Shown here: one piece after another, positions 59,002 through 64,000 of the stretch
How positions within the stretch are numbered: the first letter of the stretch is position 1
Layout: every line of letters starts with the position of its first letter
Assembly (NCBI RefSeq): GCF_963678975.1
Contig: NC_089272.1
Coordinates: 46,086,032 to 46,150,031, forward strand
DNA: 64,000 bases
Source of the DNA: Dysidea avara
Lineage: Eukaryota > Porifera > Demospongiae > Dictyoceratida > Dysideidae
Direction: 5' to 3'
Made by a program: the position numbers and the translations under genes
The notes under the pieces: model-generated
What the model was told of the DNA's origin: nothing
Database searches by the model: none
The model's input: only the letters and a program-made list of their open reading frames with translations

Positions 59002-59125
59002 CTGCTTCAGCAGTTCTGATTGTAACTTCATTACTGTTCCCACTTGTTCCTCCTCCATTAGTAGCAGTAATGGTTACTGTGACTAACTGATATGGAGCCA
59101 GTCCAGTAATATCATAAGATTGTGT
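59002..59125 (-). CDS. FN3 receptor gene 1, second half of an FN3 domain
   Basis: 124-bp exon, phase 0 start (acceptor ATTTCTAG) and phase 1 end (GCAG|GTGAAC). It encodes TQSYDITGLAPYQLVTVTI and TATNGGGTSGNSNEVTIRT, the typical F and G strands with a conserved Tyr and Gly-rich turn. It joins in phase to TAEA-VPGVV of the next exon. Confidence 0.7.
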
Positions 59126-59969
59126 CTAGAAATATACAGCATTCTGTATATACATGTGTTATGGCTCAAAACAAATTAATACATATTCACCTTGGACTGT
59201 TCAATTGAAATCTAAAGCATAATTATGCCAAAAGCCACTATTCTTCAGCCCAAATCCAGGCTTCCACACACATCCAGAGTTGGACTTTATAGGACAATAA
59301 CTCAATGTAGGAGTATGCTATCCCTTTCAAATTTTAACCTGTTATTGCACAATGCAATGAATAAGTTGTGTGAAAATTGTAATTCAACAGCTTACTGAGT
59401 GGTCACATTATAAGCAGTTAAAGTCAAAGAATTGGATGTATGTGGAAGTCTGGTTTTATCAAATCCATACAAATATTTACGAGGGATATGAAATACATGC
59501 ATGGGCACACAGCCCCTGAGGGTAGAGTGGATATATATAGTAATAATGTTATGTTATATTCCACACCCCAGTGGATAAAATAATCAGAGATAGAAAAACA
59601 GTATATACCTATTAGTGAAAGAATTGCATTCAAGCTTCAGCCATAGTACAGTCAGGCTCCATGTTGTTTGTAATTTCTTGCCCATGGGAAGGAGACAAAG
59701 AAGTAATCCATTCAGGAAAATAATAGTAAGCCAATTTAGGTATTTGTCATTATAGCCGGACAGCTGCTATGGATTTTGTGGAATGTGTGAAGATGCATGC
59801 ACTTCATAATGTAGCATAGCTACAAATAATAGTTACATATCAAAGTTTCCACGGTACTGTACTGTGTATCAGTAATATACTACAGTGTGGCACTGTGATA
59901 TTTACCATAGGTGTGGTATACAATGTACAGTATATGAAGCTACAACACATTGAATGCCCATTTACTCAC
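59126..59969. other. Intron of FN3 gene 1
   Basis: Non-coding. 59395-59470 has a weak mariner-like terminus (ATTGGATGTATGTGGAAG). Nothing else was seen. Confidence 0.45.
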
Positions 59970-60132
59970 ATTTCCTCCATAAGGAGCTGTTGCTTCATTA
60001 CTGTTATCATCAGTTGTATATATGATCGTGTAATGGTTATGATTCCATTAGGTTGTGTTGGTGCTCTCCAGGCTACATGAACCGACTGACTATCAATTGC
60101 AGTGAATGATAGTATCACTGGAGGATTGGGAG
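59970..60132 (-). pseudogene. FN3 receptor gene 1, first half of an FN3 domain with frameshift
   Basis: Acceptor TGTTTCAG at 60133, donor GGAAAT|GTGAGT at 59969. It reads APNPPVILSFTAIDSQSVHV and AWRAPTQPNGII. After a 1-bp loss near 60037 it continues in another frame as HYTIIYTTDDNSNEATAPYG. At 163 bp it is one base short of the phase needed by the next exon. The fold is FN3 (core Trp, Pro-rich start). Confidence 0.65.
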
Positions 60133-60197
60133 CTGAAACAATTGACAATGCAAGATTATTGCTGTTTCAATGTATGGTACTTTTAGTAAATTCCAAC

Positions 60198-60262
60198 CTT
60201 GCTGAGCAGTTGATACTGTGACAGGGTCACTATTGGGTCCGGAAGAGCCAGTAACAGTATGT
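60198..60262 (-). pseudogene. FN3 receptor gene 1, truncated FN3 exon at the 5' limit
   Basis: This reads HTVTGSSGPNSDPVTVSTAQ and ends at a phase-1 donor (CAAG|GTTGGA), in phase with the next exon. Its upstream half is missing: family X repeat sequence begins at about 60262. Gene 1 therefore has no recognisable 5' exons in the 1 kb separating it from gene 2. Confidence 0.6.
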
Positions 60263-60740
60263 ATTGTACAATGAAAAATATGGACAATTTCCATTACGAA
60301 GGGAAACCATCATGTTCCACTACCAAATTGACACTTTTTGCTGTCAGCAAAGATGAATGAGACACAAAGGAGGACACTGGTAAGTCCATTAATGATGCAT
60401 TGTATGTACTGCAGTATGCCAAAAGACACCTCTTGGGCCAAAGTGACATCGAACAGTGAAAAAATCAAGCCTGTAGCCTTATCCATTATCAAGTTACGCT
60501 TGTCTGAAGGCATCAGTCAAACAGACACTTACTCACTAGAAGATTCTGTTAAATAATTTTTAAAAAAAATTCTGTAGCAACTTGTTGAAAGCATTTTGGG
60601 TTGTTTTGAAGGCTTGTTTGGGCTTAGTTTTGCCTAACCAATGCTGTGTCATCGTCTGGGAATAGTTTTTGGGTGATGGTTTTTCATGGACCACACCTAC
60701 TCCTTTGTGGTCCCTACTATACAGCACTATCATACTGTAT
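60262..60740. repeat. Dispersed repeat family X, partial copy
   Basis: Aligns with the middle and right parts of 28122-29000 (ATGGACAATTTCCA-like, GACACAAAGGAGGA, GTAAGTCCATTAATGATGCA, GTTTTTGGGTGATGG). It abuts the truncated FN3 exon. Confidence 0.65.
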
Positions 60741-60746
60741 GATGGT

Positions 60747-60928
60747 TGTTTGACTTTGATTTTAGGTGAATATTTGCAATAAATGGTAGCATTTTTCATG
60801 AGGTATATAAATGGATTTTGGCCATTCAGACAATGTTTAGTATTTCAATGAAAAGAAGTTTGGCTCCTCCACATGTGTACCCTCCACAAAGGGAGGGAGG
60901 CCCAAATGCCCCATGCTGGATCCGCCAG
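60747..60928. mobile_element. hAT MITE, partial copy
   Basis: Aligns with the right half of 1898-2363: GGTGAATATTTGCAATAAAT, TTTTCATGAG, CAATGTTTAGTA and the terminus CTGGATCCGCCA. The left half is missing. Confidence 0.65.
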
Positions 60929-61287
60929 ACATGGGCATAGACTGCACCTAATTACATTACACTTCATATATGCATAACATAAGTACCAAATAAATATCTG
61001 TACTTCATAACTTGTATGGCATAGTCAATAAATTGTACTAGAAATGCTGAAATTTGTATAGTGATAGTACAATGTGATGAGAAGTTAAATCATTAAAGTT
61101 TCAACAAGTAAGGAAGTTTTATGTGCTGCTGCGTGTGAATAACACAGTATTGTTTTGTGTGAATAGTATATTACTACTACATAGCTACAGATATTCACAA
61201 ATACAAGTGCAATGCAAATGACAGTGTAAGTAAAACTACTGTAAGTGCATGTGTGTCACACTGTCATGTTTAATGAAATCTCTACTG
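60929..61287 (-). other. 3' flank/UTR of FN3 gene 2
   Basis: It aligns with 36540-36829 downstream of gene 1, so the 3' untranslated sequence was part of the tandem duplication. No clear poly(A) signal was chosen. Confidence 0.5.
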
Positions 61288-61441
61288 TTACTGCTGGTTC
61301 TTAATGGTTCCATCTCCCTTGCTCTTGCTCCCTGCAGCAGAATATTTCTGTTGGTCTTGTTGCTGCTGGTTTACAGAGTTGGAAGTATATGCGGGGTTAT
61401 TATAAGTAACCCCTGAGTGAATCTCATATTGCTGATGCTTC
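61288..61441 (-). CDS. FN3 receptor gene 2, terminal exon (cytoplasmic tail)
   Basis: Acceptor TTTATCTAG at 61442, phase-2 start, stop TAA at 61288-61290. It encodes a 50-residue tail with KHQQYEIHSG, YNNPAYTSNSVN and a Gln-rich stretch ending TIKNQQ. The NPAY motif is of the PTB/endocytosis type. It aligns residue by residue with 36830-36986 apart from one or two small indels. Confidence 0.8.
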
Positions 61442-62244
61442 CTAGATAAATAAATAGCAGTCATATAGTATTTAAGCTAACTAAATACAGTAGAGTACTA
61501 CTACAACAACAACAAATACAATGAAATGCTGTACCATACAAAGTACATAGACTGTACACAATGCAAACTGTGAGGTGACTGAGTTGAGATGAATAGCATA
61601 TCATGGACCATTATGATAGTGGGTTCATAGTAGTGATTGCCCATGCGCATTGGTCCACTAGTAAGTATCAAGTGAAAAGGAAACAGTATAAAAATAAAAT
61701 TTCTTGAACTTTTGGTTCTAATACTAGTTTTAAATTAAAAGGCTTCAGGCAAAAGCAAACCTAACAGTGCATACTAAAAGGCAAAGACGACTGCCAATTA
61801 TCACAATTAATTTATTGAAGTTGCTTATGTCTGCAAGTGAAGTCATAAAAATCTTCATCTCATTTGCTCTTTGTAAGCTGTCAACAAAACTCTTGGGTGT
61901 AAAGTTAATACTAACTAAAACTCCTGTACACTGAGGATACTAGAGCTAAACTAACTAAAATTCTTGCAAAGTGGAGGTACTGGAAGTAATACTAACTAAA
62001 ACACCTGTAAACTGAGAGTACTAGAACTAAACTAACTAACATTTCTGTAAACAGGACTATACTAACTAAAACTGCCTTTAAAATGAGTACTAAAACTACC
62101 AATGCAATACTAAAACAACACTAGTATACCTGCATACCTACATACATACTCACATACATACGCATATAATAAAATTAATGTAGATGCATACATAACTTGT
62201 TAAGTGCAATACACACACAATTACAAACATACATGTATACAAAC
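61442..62244. other. Intron of FN3 gene 2
   Basis: About 800 bp. 61880-62100 has a loose tandem repeat around ACTAACTAAAACTCCTGTA (about six units of 40-50 bp). There are no large elements, unlike the corresponding 6.3-kb intron of gene 1. Confidence 0.6.
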
Positions 62245-62437
62245 CTGAATTTTCTGCTACAGCAAATGCTTACACTAACAATAATGATAAGCAAAGCTCC
62301 CAAAAATATCACTCCTGCAATAATTATACCAACCAGTGCCCCAATGCTAAGGCCACCATCATCACCACCACCACCATCACCACCACCATCATCACCACCA
62401 CCATCATCACCACCACTACCAGCAGAACTTTGTGACA
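62245..62437 (-). CDS. FN3 receptor gene 2, transmembrane exon
   Basis: Acceptor TCTGCAG at 62438, donor TTCAG|GTTTGT at 62244. It encodes SQSSAGSGGDDGGGDDGGG and a further Gly/Asp run, then GALVGIIIAGVIFLGALLII as the membrane helix and CCSRKF at the cytoplasmic face. The Gly/Asp stalk is 12 residues longer than in gene 1, from expansion of a GGTGATGATGGT-type trinucleotide run. Confidence 0.85.
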
Positions 62438-62546
62438 CTGCAGAAGAATTTTAGAATAAAATGATAATGATTATATGCACTGCTGTAATTATATAAATTT
62501 TAGTTTGGCACTGCTTTTGCACAATATTAATATTTTGTTTACATAC

Positions 62547-62933
62547 CTTCAACATATTCACTGTTAATAACATCATTTGTTTCACCTGTGGTCACACCAA
62601 CTTCCACAGAATATTTGGCACTTGTGTCCAAATTATTAAACACAGCAAAGTTGCTAGTAGTTGTCACTGAAATAGGATTAAATTGTCTTCTTTGACGATT
62701 TTCAGCAGCTGAAAGAAGAGTTATTCTGTATTTAGGGAATCCTTGAGCTTCAAAGAGACTTAATGGTGACCAGGTCACATTAATTGAAGTGTCACTTATA
62801 AAGTTGACTTTGATGTTGTCTGGTGCTTTAGTTGGTGTCAATTCTTCACTGAAGAATACAACATAATCACCCAATACTCCCATTCCTACACTGGTGAATG
62901 CCACTACGCTCACTTGATAAGGAGTTCCTGAGT
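62547..62933 (-). CDS. FN3 receptor gene 2, juxtamembrane FN3 exon
   Basis: 387-bp symmetric phase 1-1 exon, the same length and boundaries as 43583-43969. It finishes one FN3 domain (PYQVSVVAFTSVGMGVLGDY) and encodes another (PTKAPDNIKVNFISDTSINV, then TWSPLSLFEAQGFPKY and SAKYSVEVGVTT). The frame is intact. The upstream Met-containing extension to 63075 is intron read-through. Confidence 0.87.
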
Positions 62934-63630
62934 CTATAGAAAAGATGATGTCATATGAATAGTGATGCACACAATGAAAAAGCATTTGCATAAAAATAAC
63001 AAAGTGGACATTGTTCCAGTACCGGTTTTCAAGCTGGAACAACTCTTTAACAGGCAGTCCATTCATTTTGCTCAACTACTGTATCAAACATACTATTGGG
63101 AGAAGGTAAGTTAATGGTGATTCCAGTATAGTCTGAGTGCTAAACACAGTAAAAAGAAACTAGTGAAGGTCACCAGTGAAGTACTGAAATTCAAGTAATA
63201 GTGCTGCAGATGCAAGTTTTTACACTACGCAGCTGTACAATAGTGTTACATTTGGTGGCTGTTCAATTAGAGTACTTCACTGACTAACTGCTCTGTTAGA
63301 GTATCTCGATCTTTTATAGCCATATTGTTTTGGGAGTTGTTTGTGTCCCCACAGATCATCACTGTAACGATGTAGATTGATGTACTCATGCTAAATATTG
63401 TGTGTTGCCAACAAATTAAATCAACAGCAACACAATGTCCTGAGCTTTTCTTGCTACTGGCAATTTCAGTAGGGGTTTCCTGAAATCCCTGGAAACCCCC
63501 TTCGGCATGCCCTTGTCATTTGCTATTTTTCAATACTGCTCAGCTTTAATTATCACTTGTATAAACAGATAACTATCATACTGTACATAATACAAAATGC
63601 ATGTCATACTATGCAATGACTAACTTAAAC
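62934..63630. other. Intron of FN3 gene 2
   Basis: About 700 bp. It contains CTGCTCTGTTAGAGTATCTC near 63288 and a related CAATTAGAGTACTTC near 63267. No other feature. Confidence 0.55.
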
Positions 63631-63819
63631 TCATTATGGTGTAGCTTCTTGTGCTGCTATTCAGTTTACCACTCATACTGGTAGTGTCACTATTGTATAC
63701 TGAATAGATCACGTGATATCCAACAATAATGCCATTGGGTTGTGAGGGAGTTTCCCATGTTATCAGTACTTCAGTGTTGACTGGTAGTGTAGTAACAGAG
63801 ACCTCCACCACTCCTGGAA
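63631..63819 (-). CDS. FN3 receptor gene 2, FN3 half-domain exon
   Basis: 189-bp phase 1-1 exon (acceptor TTTAACAG at 63820, donor ATGA|GTTTAAG at 63630). It encodes VPGVVEVSVTTLPVNTEVLI, TWETPSQPNGIIVGYHVIY and a serine-rich strand region. Joined to 62547-62933 it gives a complete FN3 domain. The gene continues to the right of the window. Confidence 0.83.
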
Positions 63820-64000
63820 CTGTTAAATAGATCATACACATACTTAAGACAGCAATAATAAAATACAGTACAATATAATATATGTTAAAACTAGTGTGTA
63901 ATAGTCCTAGACTAGTGCATGAAGATGAACTGATATACACATTGTATTGAGACAGGCAGCATGTACTACACAAGCATATCTCAGCAGTTTCTATAATACA

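Overview
This is animal nuclear DNA: AT-rich, intron-containing, gene-poor and crowded with transposable elements. Fibronectin type III (FN3) receptor exons with phase-1 introns, an ankyrin plus leucine-rich-repeat gene resembling LRRK1, BEL/Pao and hAT elements and a restriction-like-endonuclease (RLE) retroelement all point to an early-branching invertebrate. A demosponge is my best guess, but that is an inference. All recognisable host genes lie on the minus strand. No rRNA, tRNA, CRISPR array or bacterial gene was seen.

The left half (1-34 kb) carries an ankyrin/LRR gene family. One ankyrin first exon (632-1034) belongs to a gene that leaves the window. A second, similar exon (30130-30532) can splice in phase 1 to a large LRR exon (11006-12014) across an 18-kb intron. 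That intron holds a nested pair of hAT elements with an intact 846-codon transposase (13486-16026), BEL/Pao pol remains (16590-17640), giant element A (19894-23742), a LINE remnant (24090-24600) and several fold-back sequences. Just upstream of the second ankyrin exon sits a decayed RLE-type non-LTR retroelement (30720-34130), split by a 1392-bp insertion with 7-bp target duplications.

The right half (34-64 kb) carries a tandem pair of FN3 receptor genes. Gene 2 (61288-63819, continuing beyond the window) is compact. It has FN3 exons, a Gly/Asp-rich stalk, one membrane helix and a short tail with an NPxY motif. Gene 1 can be followed exon by exon from 60262 down to 36830 with matching splice phases. 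It has lost its 5' end and has two frameshifts. Its introns have grown from under 1 kb to 13.6 kb and 6.3 kb by insertion of giant elements B and C, hAT and mariner-like elements and a microsatellite.

The most unusual content is a family of giant non-autonomous elements: A, B, C and a decayed 5' relic at 8282. Each full copy has a conserved 5' block starting TCAAGACAC, a 2.4-4.4 kb array of a 31-bp unit, a conserved linker, and a 3' terminal hairpin with arms of about 160 bp. The architecture resembles Helentron/HINE elements but the ends are not canonical. A short palindromic motif (CTCTATTAGAG with flanks) recurs throughout the window, inside several different element types.
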